Shown: piece after piece, positions 1-9,888 of the stretch
How positions within the stretch are numbered: position 1 is the stretch's first letter
How the letters are laid out: every line of letters starts with the position of its first letter
Position numbers and translations under genes: made by a program
The notes under the pieces: generated by a model
Told to the model about the DNA's origin: nothing
Databases searched by the model: none
What the model saw: the letters and a program-made list of their open reading frames with translations, nothing else
Assembly (NCBI GenBank): GCA_963724195.1
Contig: CAVRTQ010000002.1
Coordinates: 62,001 to 126,000, forward strand
Direction: 5' to 3'
Source: Solirubrobacter sp963724195
Lineage (GTDB): Bacteria; Actinomycetota; Thermoleophilia; Solirubrobacterales; Solirubrobacteraceae
Length of the DNA stretch: 64,000 bases

Positions 1-535
1 CGAGACGTAGCGGTTGTAGACGATCTCGACCCGGTCGACCTCGCCGTCCACGTACGCGGCGACGAGCTCGGACGCGATCTCACGCGCGTTGGCGTAGGCC
101 GGACGGTCCGTGAACCCGGTGAACGCGCCCTTCGGCTCGCGACCGCGGAAGACCAGCGAGGACACACCGCGGCGCCCGGAGGCGAACCACACCGTGCTCT
201 TGCCGCCCTGCTCGTACTCGATGCCCGCCCGCAGACCCGCGCGGACGACCTGCGAGTTGAACGCGCCCGCGAGGCCGCGATCGCCCGTGACGAGCAGGAT
301 CGCGACCGTGTCCTCGGAATCGTGCTCGTTGAGGATCGGCAGGTTCGGGACGTTCCCGGCCGCTTCCGCCGCCTGGCGGGTCATGCGCCGGATGGCGCCC
401 GCGTACGGGCCGCAGCGCCTCGATGCGCTGCTCGGCGCGACGCAGACGCGCCGCGGCGACCATCTCCATCGCGCGCGTGATCTTCTGGATGTTCTTGACC
501 GACGCGATGCGGCTCTTGACGTCCTTGAGTGCCAT
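1..535 (-). CDS. atpG: ATP synthase F1 gamma subunit, N-terminal part (partial, frameshifted)
   Basis: Central rotor shaft of F1, linking the c-ring to alpha3beta3 catalysis. The start (MALKDVKSRI) is followed by the family's N-terminal helix with KITRAMEMVAAARL. The gene runs off the left edge of the window, ending in YNRYVS. The frame breaks near position 406: removing one base after the CCC codon restores LRPYAGAIRRMTRQAAEAA and then the conserved LLVTGDRGLAGAFN region. It starts 9 bp after atpA stops, as the next gene of the atp operon. An essential subunit is unlikely to be truly broken, so I read the shift as a sequence error. atpD and atpC should lie beyond the edge. Confidence 0.93.
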
Positions 536-544
536 GGCGCCTCG

Positions 545-2173
<1,629 letters not shown>

Positions 2174-2196
2174 GCTGATGGCTCCTTAGCGCCGGG

Positions 2197-2727
2197 TCAG
2201 GCCCGAGCGACCTGCTTGCGAAGTTGTTCGAGGCGGTTGCGGATCGAGGCGTCGAGAATCGAGTTGCCGACGCGCACGATGATGCCGCCGATGATGTCGG
2301 GCTCCACCGAGGCCGACAGATCGATCTTCTGACCGGTCTGCTGGGCGATCCGGTCGCCGATCTGGGTCACGGTGGCCTGGTCGAGCTCCACCGCCGACGT
2401 GACCTGGACCGGGAGGCGCTTGTTCTCCTCCCGCCAGAGGCGGTCGAGCTCACGCCGGACGCGGAAGACGGCCGGCGTGCGGTGGTTCTCGATCAGCAGC
2501 TTGAGGAAGTTGACGACGATCGGGTCGGCGCCGGAGACCGCGCGGTCCAGCCCGTCCTTCTTCTCCGCCGTGGAGAAATACGGCGAGAAGAAGAACGTCT
2601 GCAGCTCGCGGTTGGCGTCGACGGCGTCCGCGAAGGCGCCGAGCTCGTCGCGCACGGTGTCGAGCTTGTTGTGCTCCTGTGCGACCTCGAACAGCGAGCG
2701 CGCGTAGACCGCGGCGATCTCTTCCAT
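2197..2727 (-). CDS. atpH: ATP synthase F1 delta subunit
   Basis: Peripheral stalk subunit (OSCP type) that ties the alpha3beta3 head to the b-subunits. The 176-residue protein begins MEEIAAVYARSLFEVA, the typical delta N-terminal helix. It ends with the family C-terminal segment around IIVRVGNSILDASIRNRLEQ. Its start lies 2 bp after the atpF stop, so the two are probably translationally coupled. Length and order match the standard operon. Confidence 0.97.
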   Translation of the reverse strand: MEEIAAVYARSLFEVAQEHNKLDTVRDELGAFADAVDANRELQTFFFSPYFSTAEKKDGLDRAVSGADPIVVNFLKLLIENHRTPAVFRVRRELDRLWREENKRLPVQVTSAVELDQATVTQIGDRIAQQTGQKIDLSASVEPDIIGGIIVRVGNSILDASIRNRLEQLRKQVARA

Positions 2728-2729
2728 GG

Positions 2730-3287
2730 TTAGCGGCGCTCCTCGTTGGCCAAGGCGGCGAAGTCCAGCTCGGCGAGCGCTTCGTCGACCAGACGCTTCT
2801 GATCAGCGCTGTCCAGCGTCTTGCGCGTCACCTTCTCGGTGGCGAGCACCGTGAGGTCGGCGACCTCGGCGCGGATCTGCTGGATGGCCCGGCGCGTCTC
2901 GGCCTCGATGTCGCGACGCGTCTGATCCATCATCTCCTCGCGCTTGGTGCGCGCTTCGGCCTGGCTCTCGTTCTCGTGCGCCTCCGCGGTGCGGCGGGCA
3001 CGGGCCACGATCTCATCGGCCTGCCCACGGGCGTCGGACAGACGCTCGCGGTACTCGCGCAGCAGCTCGTCGGCCTCGCGCTTGGTCTTCTCGGCCGTGT
3101 CGATCGAGTCCTCGATCATCCGCTGGCGCTTGTCGAGCGCCTCGGCGATCCGCGGGAACGCGACCTTCCAGAGGATGAACAGGGTGAGGCCGAAGACGAT
3201 CAGCGTCCAGATCATCACCCCGACGACGGGGCTGACGAGTGCGCTGCCGCCGCCCTCGGCCTCTTCGGCTGCGAACAGGGAGATCAT
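2730..3287 (-). CDS. atpF: ATP synthase F0 b subunit
   Basis: Membrane-anchored peripheral stalk subunit. The 185-residue protein has one N-terminal transmembrane helix (about residues 20-42, VGVMIWTLIVFGLTLFIL). A long charged helix rich in E, K, R and A follows and would form the dimeric coiled coil contacting delta. A short acidic, glycine-rich head (EEAEGGG) precedes the membrane segment. It lies 7 bp after atpE and 2 bp before atpH. Confidence 0.97.
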   Translation of the reverse strand: MISLFAAEEAEGGGSALVSPVVGVMIWTLIVFGLTLFILWKVAFPRIAEALDKRQRMIEDSIDTAEKTKREADELLREYRERLSDARGQADEIVARARRTAEAHENESQAEARTKREEMMDQTRRDIEAETRRAIQQIRAEVADLTVLATEKVTRKTLDSADQKRLVDEALAELDFAALANEERR

Positions 3288-3294
3288 CGCGCTC

Positions 3295-3585
3295 CTAGAG
3301 GAAGAAGGCGATCAGGCCCGCCACGAGGCCGTAGAAGAAGCAGGCCTCGGTGAGGGCGAAGCCGAGCCACTGGATGGACGTGATCTCGTCGCGCATCTCC
3401 GGCTGACGAGTAACGGACTCGATGACCTTGCCGAAGATGATGCCGATGCCCACACCGGCGCCCACGGCACCAAGGCCGCCGCCGACGCCGAGCGCGATCG
3501 CCTTGCCGGCGTCGGCGCCGTACTCCGCCGGGACCGCCTCCGCCTGGGCGAAGATGAAGCTCAGAATCATGCCGAACGTTGTCAC
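3295..3585 (-). CDS. atpE: ATP synthase F0 c subunit (proteolipid)
   Basis: Ring-forming ion-translocating subunit, 96 residues, with two transmembrane hairpin helices. The first helix carries the glycine-rich stretch GVGGGLGAVGAGVGIGI; the second carries the ion-binding Glu in GFALTEACFF. The polar loop RQPEMRDE contacts the rotor. I chose the GTG start because AAGGAG lies 7 bp upstream; the open frame extends further 5' into atpB but without family similarity. The residues are those typical of proton-type rings, which is an inference. Confidence 0.96.
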   Translation of the reverse strand: MTTFGMILSFIFAQAEAVPAEYGADAGKAIALGVGGGLGAVGAGVGIGIIFGKVIESVTRQPEMRDEITSIQWLGFALTEACFFYGLVAGLIAFFL

Positions 3586-3595
3586 TGGTGGCTCC

Positions 3596-4480
3596 TTAGT
3601 GGGACTCGGCGACCGCGCCGCCGATGTAGATCGCGGACAGGGTGGCGAAGATGAACGCCTGGAGGGTGGCGACCAGGCCGACCTCGAACAGGTACAGCGC
3701 GAGACCGATCGGCAACAGGAACACGCCGATGCCCGCAATGCCGAGCAGGATCGCCAGACCGCCGGCCATGAAGAGGATGATCAAGTGGCCCGCGAGCATG
3801 TTGGCGAACAAACGCACGGAGAGCGAGATGATCCGCATGAAGTTCGAGAGCAGCTCGAGCACGAAGATGAAGCCCGCCATGGCGCCGGTGACGCCCGCCG
3901 GGATCAGGCTCTTGAGGTAGCCGCCGACACCCTTGGCGCGGATGCCTTCGGTCGTGTACGACACGAACACGATCAGCGACAGGACGAGCGGGACCGAGAC
4001 GTTGGCCGTCGCGGCGTAGATCCCGAACGTCGGGACGTCGAACCCGAGCACGTGGAAGCTGTCGTGACCGGTCGGGAGCGGGATGAACCCGATCAGGTTG
4101 TTGAACCAGATGAACAGGAAGAGGGCGCCGATGAACGGGAACCACTTCCGCGCCATCTTGTCGTCCATGTTCCCGCGGGTGATGTTGTCCCGCATCAGCG
4201 CGTAGAGCGTCTCGACCGCGGTCTGGATGCGGTTCGGCCGGGCCTCCATGCGATTGGCGATGTAGACCATCGACACGCACGTCAGGACCCCGGAGATGAC
4301 CAGGTACAGGACCGCCTTGTTGATGTCGAGCGGACCGAGCTCGATCCACGTCGGCAGCTCGAACTCCTCCTGCGGGACGAACTCCTGGCGACCGACGTTG
4401 CCGAAGAGGATGAACGCGAGAACCACCAGCAGCAGGTAGGCGCCGCCCGCGAACAAGAGGATCTTCCGGGACTGGCTCAT
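3596..4480 (-). CDS. atpB: ATP synthase F0 a subunit
   Basis: Stator half-channel subunit of F0, 294 residues with five to six transmembrane helices. The essential Arg is seen in SLSVRLFANMLAGH, and the C-terminal helix block reads LQAFIFATLSAIYIG. The ATG at 4480 (MSQSRKILLF) overlaps the stop of the upstream atpI-like gene as ATGA, which fixes the start. The distance to atpE is 10 bp. Confidence 0.97.
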   Translation of the reverse strand: MSQSRKILLFAGGAYLLLVVLAFILFGNVGRQEFVPQEEFELPTWIELGPLDINKAVLYLVISGVLTCVSMVYIANRMEARPNRIQTAVETLYALMRDNITRGNMDDKMARKWFPFIGALFLFIWFNNLIGFIPLPTGHDSFHVLGFDVPTFGIYAATANVSVPLVLSLIVFVSYTTEGIRAKGVGGYLKSLIPAGVTGAMAGFIFVLELLSNFMRIISLSVRLFANMLAGHLIILFMAGGLAILLGIAGIGVFLLPIGLALYLFEVGLVATLQAFIFATLSAIYIGGAVAESH

Positions 4481-4872
4481 GAGGTTGGCTTGTTCCTCTC
4501 CGTCGGGCGAACGATCAGCGTTGTTGCGAGATAGACCGAGAAGGCGACGAGCGCCAGCAGCGCGGCCATGAGACCGTCTTCCCGTTCTGCGGTCAGGCCG
4601 ACCACAAGGATGGCGATGCCCATCAGCCAGGCCCGGCCCATCAGGACGGCGAAGTTGATGGCCACCTGGGCCTTCGGCGACTTCTTGCGCGCGGAGCGCT
4701 CGATCGCCGAGGCGAGGAACCGGCTCGCGATCCACGTCACGCCCGCGACGACATAGCCGAGCACCGGGCCACCCATCAGGATCACGAAGGGCGCGGCCAG
4801 GATGATCAGCGCCACATCGAGGTAGCGGACAAAGACCAGAGGGTCAGAAGTGGGCATCGTGGTGGAGCTCAT
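4477..4872 (-). CDS. AtpI-like membrane protein, first gene of the atp operon
   Basis: A protein of about 131 residues with four predicted membrane segments (for example VALIILAAPFVILMGGPVLG and INFAVLMGRAWLMGIAILVV). Position upstream of atpB and the four-helix layout match AtpI-type or related small membrane proteins that begin actinobacterial atp operons. Direct sequence similarity to AtpI is weak by eye. The stop overlaps atpB by 4 bp. An alternative start is the internal ATG at 4857; neither has a strong ribosome-binding site. Confidence 0.65.
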   Translation of the reverse strand: MSSTTMPTSDPLVFVRYLDVALIILAAPFVILMGGPVLGYVVAGVTWIASRFLASAIERSARKKSPKAQVAINFAVLMGRAWLMGIAILVVGLTAEREDGLMAALLALVAFSVYLATTLIVRPTERNKPTS

Positions 4873-4961
4873 GGCAGGCTGACGTGCCGCACCAGGCCAT
4901 CCCCACGCGGGCACGCGTGGCGGGAGCGTTGACGGACTCCCTGGCCGGTTCGGCGGGGGCC

Positions 4962-4991
4962 AATATAGCGGCTTCTTCGAGTTTGTAACAA
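4962..4991 (-). promoter_or_regulatory. Probable promoter of the atp operon
   Basis: On the minus strand TTGTTA (4986-4991) and TATATT (4962-4967) are separated by 18 bp. This lies about 90 bp upstream of the first operon gene, in the only AT-rich patch nearby. The match to a housekeeping -35/-10 pair is good at -10 and moderate at -35. Confidence 0.5.
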
Positions 4992-5129
4992 CTTTGTGAC
5001 ACCCGCCTCTAGCGCAGTGGGCTGAGGATTGGGTGAACGCCGCGGCCGCGCTCCTCTGCGCGACACCGCGGGAAGGCTAGCCGTAAGGTGCTGCGTGCAC
5101 GTAGTCCGACCCCCTTTGGGAGGAATTGC

Positions 5130-5663
5130 ATGCCGACACGCAGCGCGAAGGCCGACTGGCAGGGCGACTTCAAGCGGGGAGGTGGGTCCGTTTCCACCGA
5201 GACGGGCATCCTCGACGCCCAGTACAACTTCAGCGGGCGGTTCGAGAGCGGCTCCGGGACCAACCCGGAGGAGCTGCTCGCCGCCACCCACGCGTCCTGC
5301 TTCACGATGGCCCTGAGCGTGGGCCTGACCCAGGCGGGCAACCCGCCGGAGTCACTCGCCACCGAGGCGCACGTCACCGTCGCCGAGGTCGAGGGCGGCT
5401 TCGGGATCACGAAGATCGCGCTCTCGGTCACGGGCAAGGTCCCGGGCCTGGACGCCGCCGGCTTCGAAGAGGCCGCGCAGGGCGCCAAGGCCGGCTGCCC
5501 GATCTCGAAGGCGCTCGCGAGCGTCCCCGAGATCACGCTCGGAGACGTCAAGCTTCGAAACGCGTCAGAGCGTCCCACAGAGGAGTCGATGACCCGGGTG
5601 CGGTCGTTTCCGGCCGCACCCGACGTCTTGATCGCGTCGAGCACCCCCGTCATGGCTCGATAG
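5130..5663 (+). CDS. OsmC/Ohr-family peroxidase-like protein
   Basis: Probable thiol-dependent hydroperoxide reductase of the OsmC family, cytoplasmic. Both family cysteines are visible, in THASCFTMAL near residue 57 and KAGCPISKAL near residue 127, and the N-terminus has the usual GSGTNPEELLAA block. The ATG at 5130 follows GGGAGGAA. The family normally ends at about 140 residues, just after ITLGDVKL (about 5555). Here the frame runs about 35 residues further through sequence antisense to the next gene, so the native stop is probably lost (see findings). Confidence 0.88.
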   Translation: MPTRSAKADWQGDFKRGGGSVSTETGILDAQYNFSGRFESGSGTNPEELLAATHASCFTMALSVGLTQAGNPPESLATEAHVTVAEVEGGFGITKIALSVTGKVPGLDAAGFEEAAQGAKAGCPISKALASVPEITLGDVKLRNASERPTEESMTRVRSFPAAPDVLIASSTPVMAR

Positions 5664-6181
5664 CCGTTCTCCGCGTTCTGGTCCGGCGCGCGCTTGAAGG
5701 CCGCCTCGTAGCGCTCGGCGAAGTCGGCCGGGACCGCGCCTTCCAGCCCGCCGACCGTGGACTTGCCGGACGGCAGCTCGTTCGGGTTGGACGTCAGGCT
5801 GATGTCCCCGCTCGGCGCGACCTGCAGGATGCCCGCGGCGTTGAACAGCGGGATCGTCACGCGGGTGGCGTCGGCGATCGCGGCGATCACCTGGGGATCG
5901 CTGATCGCGCGCCGGGTGGCCTCGGCCTGCGCGTCCTCGTCGGTGCCGAGGTCGAGCGAGGTGAAGTTGATCGCGAAGTCGCCGGCCTTGCCGCCCGCAT
6001 CGGAGAGCGCGAGCTTCTCGCCGTCGACGAAGGAGCGGTTCGCAGAGCCCGGATCGGCCGTCAGCGAATAGACCGTGACCGTGCGCCCGATGACGTTGCC
6101 GCCGCCCGAGATCCCCTCGTCCTTGGCATTGCCACAACCGGCGGCGAGGAGTGCGCACGCCAAGATCAGCGCGCGCTTCAC
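5565..6181 (-). pseudogene. Truncated periplasmic substrate-binding lipoprotein
   Basis: The N-terminus is a lipoprotein signal peptide with lipobox LLAAGC. It is followed by a segment resembling branched-chain amino-acid-type binding proteins (GEKLALSDAGGKAG, AISDPQVIAAIADATRV, AERYEAAFKRAPDQNAENGY). Only about 205 residues are present against roughly 380 for the family. The middle lobe between SGDISLTSNP and the AERYEAAF helix appears missing, and the C-terminal end after RTRVIDS is lost. The in-frame reading continues antisense through the OsmC gene, which is not credible. The stop given assumes one frame change. GTG at 6181 overlaps the cupin stop by 4 bp. No ABC transporter genes are adjacent. 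Confidence 0.55.
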
Positions 6182-6549
6182 GCTCCACCCTCGAGGAGGA
6201 CGGTGTCCTCGTGCGAGTAGGCGGGCGAGCAGCAGCACAGCAGGACGAGCGGCTCGCCGCCCGGGTTCCACAGCTTGTGCTTGACGCCGGGCGGGATCAC
6301 GACGGTGTCGCCGGCGCGGACGTCGGCTTCTTCGTCGCCGAGGCGCATCCGGCCCGCGCCAGACGTGAAGGCGTAGATCTCCTCGGAGACCCGGTGGTAG
6401 TGCTCGAACGTCTCGCCGCTCGGCGGGACCGTCGCTTCAGCCAACGACTGGTTGACCGAGTTGCCGGACGGGATGCCGGCGAGCTCGCGGATGGACGAGC
6501 CGTCGGCGGTGATGAACGACTCTCGGTGTTCGAGGCGGGTGATCTCCAC
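6178..6549 (-). CDS. Cupin-domain protein
   Basis: A 123-residue single-domain cupin. Metal-binding motif 1 is visible as HYHRVSEEIYAF, with the second cupin motif in AGDTVVIPPGVKHKLWNPG. Such proteins are often sugar-isomerase-like or small-molecule-binding proteins; the substrate is unknown. The stop overlaps the start of the downstream lipoprotein gene (GTGA), so the two were probably one transcription unit. The GTG start lies at the foot of a strong hairpin (6549-6576). Confidence 0.8.
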   Translation of the reverse strand: MEITRLEHRESFITADGSSIRELAGIPSGNSVNQSLAEATVPPSGETFEHYHRVSEEIYAFTSGAGRMRLGDEEADVRAGDTVVIPPGVKHKLWNPGGEPLVLLCCCSPAYSHEDTVLLEGGA

Positions 6550-6576
6550 GGGACCCCGAGAATATCCGGGGTCCCG
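6549..6576 (-). terminator. Strong hairpin between small gene and cupin gene
   Basis: Perfect 10-bp arms CGGGACCCCG / CGGGGTCCCG with an 8-nt loop, downstream of the small gene stop at 6590 and touching the cupin start codon. There is no T-run, so it may act as a terminator or as a structure limiting cupin translation. Confidence 0.5.
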
Positions 6577-6589
6577 CAGATCTCAGTCA

Positions 6590-6784
6590 TCAGATGACGG
6601 CGCGGCGAGCCGTCTCGCGGTCCAGGCGGCGCGCCAGCCGGCCGGTGACGTAGGCCGCCCGGGCGCGCAAGGGCGCCCTGGGCGGCCGTTCCGGTCGCTG
6701 CGGCTTCACCGCACGGATTCGGGACCGGTCGGCGCGTTCTGCGGCGACGACGTGACCCAGGACGGCCTGATTCAGGGAATGCAT
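6590..6784 (-). CDS. Small basic protein of unknown function
   Basis: A 64-residue protein, MHSLNQAVLGHVVAAERADR followed by an Arg/Pro/Ala-rich tail. The hydrophobic helical head plus very basic C-terminal region suggests a short cytoplasmic helical protein, possibly nucleic-acid or membrane-surface binding; this is a guess. GGAGCC lies about 11 bp before the ATG. A hairpin follows its stop. It could also be spurious, since GC-rich open frames are common here. Confidence 0.4.
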   Translation of the reverse strand: MHSLNQAVLGHVVAAERADRSRIRAVKPQRPERPPRAPLRARAAYVTGRLARRLDRETARRAVI

Positions 6785-7090
6785 TTCGATTGGCTCCAGT
6801 GGTGGTGAACGGAGCCGCCCGCGCGTCCGGGAGGGACGCTGCAAGACCTCAGGGCTATGGAGAGGAGGTCGCGGGCGGCAGATGGACTGCCCGCGACCGA
6901 AACTCAATCGTTCGACGCGAGCAGGACGAAGGCGTGACGGAGAACGCCGCCTTCGATGCAACGAAGAAAGTCGCGTCAATGGTCATCACGGTCCTGCTCA
7001 CCTCCCCGGGCATCGGCCGGTCGATTGATCGTGTCCAGAGCAAAGTACCGGCCCGCACACGGTTCGCGCAAGTGCGGTTAGCCGCACACT
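6785..7090. other. Non-coding stretch upstream of the small gene
   Basis: About 300 bp with no convincing gene on either strand. It contains the hairpin at 6867-6898 and, at 7072-7087, a 6-bp stem GTGCGG/CCGCAC just beyond the wecA-like stop that may help termination. I see no tRNA or repeat here. Confidence 0.5.
6867..6898. terminator. Hairpin in non-coding stretch
   Basis: Perfect 10-bp inverted repeat GGTCGCGGGC / GCCCGCGACC with a 12-nt loop. There is no T-run. It lies about 80 bp upstream of the small minus-strand gene, so it could be a terminator for the wecA-like gene (minus strand) or a leader structure. Confidence 0.4.
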
Positions 7091-8265
7091 TCAGGTTCGA
7101 ACTTGGCCGAACTCGCCGGTCTCGAGCTCGCGGTCGACCTGCTCGTCGATGTCGTGCTCGGACGTGTCCGGGTCCGACCGGCGCAGCTGCCACGCCCGCA
7201 CGCGGCGGAACTTGAGGATCTCGAGCACCCACACGAGGTAGAGGCTCGCGGCGAGGCAGAGCGCCAGCAGCGACGCCCATCAGCACCGCCCAGCCCGGCG
7301 TTGAGGTCGCCCGAGCGTTCCGAGTAGGGGATGAACCGCAGCGCGACGGCCGTGCCGGCCATCGTGAACGTCCACGCGTACAGGTAGAGCAGCGAGCGCC
7401 GCGTGGACCACTTCATCCGGTAGAAGCGGTGGTGGAAGTGGTTGGAGTCGCCGCGGTAGATCGGGCGGCCGTACTTGAGGCGCTTGAGCACCACGAAGCT
7501 CGTGTCCAGCAGCGGCACGGCCAGCACCACGAGCGGGCCGACGAGCGCGATCAACGCGTTCGTCTTGAGCGTGCCCTCGATGATCACCGCGCCGAGCAAC
7601 AGCCCGAGCAGGTTGGAGCCGCAGTCCCCCATGAAGACCTTGGCCGGAGGGAAGTTGAAGATCAGGAAGCCGAGCGCGGCGCCGGCGGTGATCATCGCCA
7701 GCGTGCCCGCCGTGCGGCGCCCGAGGTCGAAGGCGATGATCGCGAACGCGAGCGCGGCGATCGCGCACACGCCCGCGGCGAGCCCGTCCGCGCCGTCGGA
7801 GAAGTTGACGATGTTCATCAGCAGCACGAGCGCGAACATCGTCAGCAGCCCACCGAACTCCCCGAGCTCGACCCGGTGCAGGAACGGGAACGTGAACGCG
7901 TCCACGACGACGCCGGACATGACGAGCACGCCGGCCGCGAGGAACTGGCCGGCGAGCTTGACGATCGGCGGCAGCTCGAAGCGGTCGTCGAGCGCGCCCA
8001 CGATCGTGATCAGCGCCGCCGCGGCAAGGATTCCTTCAGTCCGGTCGTTGTCGGGCAGGAACAAGACACCCGCCACGAGCGCGCCGCCGAAGATCGCCAG
8101 GCCGCCGAGCAGCGGCGTCGCGTCCTTGGCCAGCCCGATGTCCTTCTGCTGATCGACCGCGCCGATGCGCCGCGCAAAGCGCGCCGCGAGCGGCGTGAGC
8201 GCGGCCGCCACGGCGAAGGCGACCAGCGCGGCGAGGACGGCCTCCGTGACCATGGTTGCGGCCAC
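7091..8265 (-). CDS. WecA/MraY-family undecaprenyl-phosphate sugar-1-P transferase (frameshifted C-terminus)
   Basis: Integral membrane enzyme of the polyprenyl-phosphate N-acetylhexosamine-1-phosphate transferase family, which starts lipid-linked glycan synthesis. Motifs seen are GAVDQQKDIGLAKDATPLLGG, the catalytic NFSDGADGLAAG, FMGDCGSN and the HFHHR loop, over about ten membrane helices. Two extra bases (near 7295 and 7271) break the tail; correcting them gives LYLVWVLEILKFRRVR and a stop at 7091. Start is GTG at 8265 or ATG at 8253. In many actinobacteria this gene precedes the atp operon, as here. Substrate (GlcNAc-1-P or other) cannot be told. Confidence 0.87.
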
Positions 8266-8305
8266 AGGATCGCAGGGCCACCCGACGGGAGGACGTCAAG
8301 AACTG

Positions 8306-8327
8306 TTGACATCCCGTAATCCGGGAT
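8306..8327. promoter_or_regulatory. Inverted repeat with -35-like box
   Basis: TTGACA (8306-8311) touches an inverted repeat ATCCCG-N5-CGGGAT (8311-8327) between the divergent wecA-like gene and the small membrane protein/kinase pair. It could be an operator for the plus-strand pair; no clear -10 is seen. Confidence 0.35.
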
Positions 8328-8395
8328 TGTGGAGCAGCGACTGTGGGGAAGGACACGCCGCGACGCCGACTGCCCAGTCGACGCGCCCATCTGCC

Positions 8396-8611
8396 ATGCC
8401 CCAGCCGCTCGCCCACGCCTTCCTGGCCCTCGCCGACGAACCCGCCGCGGTCGATCAGCGGACGCTTCCGCGCGTGTTCGCCGCCGCCGTCGCGACCGTC
8501 GTGCTCGCCGTCGGCGCCCCGCTCGGCTTCCTCGTCGTGAACCCGTCCGATCATGCCATCGGCCCGCTCGCCGGGTCGAAGTTCGCGCTCACGCTGGACG
8601 ACTCGGACTGA
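8396..8611 (+). CDS. Small single-pass membrane protein
   Basis: A 71-residue protein with one central transmembrane helix (VFAAAVATVVLAVGAPLGFL). The N-terminus, LAHAFLALADEPAAVDQRTL, is probably cytoplasmic; the tail, GSKFALTLDDSD, is short and acidic. No family recognised. Its TGA is followed at once by the GTG of the kinase gene, suggesting the pair is co-translated and that this may be a membrane partner of the kinase. Function not known. Confidence 0.55.
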   Translation: MPQPLAHAFLALADEPAAVDQRTLPRVFAAAVATVVLAVGAPLGFLVVNPSDHAIGPLAGSKFALTLDDSD

Positions 8612-9502
8612 GTGGACTCCACGGTCGCGTACACGCCGCCGTGGGAGCACGAAAGGCCGCGGTCGCGACCCACGTGGGGGTTCGCCGAGGGTGACGAGCT
8701 CGCCCCGGGACGCACCGTGCTGCGCCGGATCGGCGGCGGGCGCCGCTACGAAGCGATGCTCGTCTGGGACGACCACCGCCTCGCCGTGCTCGTGGCCAAG
8801 GTCCTGCGCCCGGATCAGGCGGCGGACCCGACCGCCCTGGACGATCTCCGCCGCGAGGCCGAGTTGCTCGAGCGCCTCGGCCATCCGGTCGTCGTCCGTG
8901 GTTTCGGCTCGGTGGCCGAGGGCCGCTTTCCCCATCTGGTGCTCGAGCACCTCGACGGACCGACACTCGACGAGCTGCTCGCCGACGGCCACACGCTCGC
9001 GCTCGAGCAGATCCTGCCGCTCGGGCTGCACGTCGCCTCCGCCCTGCACTACCTGGCCGGCGAGGGCATCGTGCACCTCGACGTCAAGCCGAGCAACATC
9101 GTCATGGGCGGCCCGCCCCGCCTGATCGACCTGTCCGTCGCCCGCACGCTCGCGGAGGCCGCCGCGCTGCGCGCCCCGATCGGCACCGACGCCTACATGG
9201 CCCCCGAGCAGTGCGAGCCCGACGGCCGCCTCGGCCCGCCCGCCGACGTCTTCGGCCTCGCGGCCACGCTCTACACCGGCCTCACCGGCACGCGCCCGTT
9301 CCCGCCGTGCGAGGACCGCTGGCCGCAGCTGACCGCGTCGCCGGGCCCACTCCCCCGCCGCACCCCCGCTGCGCTCGCCTCGGTCCTCCTCGCCGGCCTG
9401 GACCCCGACCCGGCGTCCCGCCCCACCGCCCGCGACTTCGCCATGGCGTTGGAGCCGCTCGTCGCGGCTTTGCCCCGCCGCATGACCCTCGGCCGCCGCT
9501 AG
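8612..9502 (+). CDS. Serine/threonine protein kinase
   Basis: A soluble Hanks-type kinase of 296 residues without membrane helix or PASTA domains. Kinase landmarks are the ATP-binding Lys in LVAKVLRP, the helix-C Glu in LRREAELLERLGHP, the catalytic loop as HLDVKPSNI (HLD for HRD), the Mg-binding motif as DLS instead of DFG, and APEQ for APE. The start is GTG immediately after the upstream stop. Its stop shares the four bases CTAG with the stop of the convergent receiver gene. Targets unknown. Confidence 0.88.
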   Translation: MDSTVAYTPPWEHERPRSRPTWGFAEGDELAPGRTVLRRIGGGRRYEAMLVWDDHRLAVLVAKVLRPDQAADPTALDDLRREAELLERLGHPVVVRGFGSVAEGRFPHLVLEHLDGPTLDELLADGHTLALEQILPLGLHVASALHYLAGEGIVHLDVKPSNIVMGGPPRLIDLSVARTLAEAAALRAPIGTDAYMAPEQCEPDGRLGPPADVFGLAATLYTGLTGTRPFPPCEDRWPQLTASPGPLPRRTPAALASVLLAGLDPDPASRPTARDFAMALEPLVAALPRRMTLGRR

Positions 9503-9888
9503 GCGTCCAGGACCTCGCGCACCTTCGCGGTCAGCGCCCGTTCGGTGAACGGCTTCTCGATGAAGGCCGCGCTCTCGTCCAGCACGCCGTGCCGGTGCAC
9601 GGCCGCGTCGGAATAGCCCGACATGAACAGGATGCGCATGTCCGGGACGGCCGCGGCCACACGTTCGGCCAGCTCCTGGCCGCCGACGTCCGGCATCACG
9701 ACGTCGGTCAGCAGCAGGTCCACGCCCAGCTCGGTGCACACGCGTACGGCCTCGTCGGGGCTCTGGGCGGTGAGGACCGTGTAGCCGTTGCTCTCCAGCA
9801 ACAGCCGGACGAGCTCGCGGACGTTCGCGTCGTCCTCGACGACGAGCACGGTCTCGGTCCCCGCGGCCGGCTCGGGCTCACGCGTCAC
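9499..9888 (-). CDS. Stand-alone receiver-domain response regulator
   Basis: A 129-residue CheY-like protein with no output domain. The acidic pocket (VEDD), phospho-acceptor Asp in LLLTDVVMPD, the Ser of FMSGYSD and the Lys of FIEKPF are all present. Its start overlaps the end of the histidine kinase gene by 11 bp, so the two form a cognate pair. It may work through protein contacts or as a phosphate relay. Confidence 0.92.
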   Translation of the reverse strand: MTREPEPAAGTETVLVVEDDANVRELVRLLLESNGYTVLTAQSPDEAVRVCTELGVDLLLTDVVMPDVGGQELAERVAAAVPDMRILFMSGYSDAAVHRHGVLDESAAFIEKPFTERALTAKVREVLDA

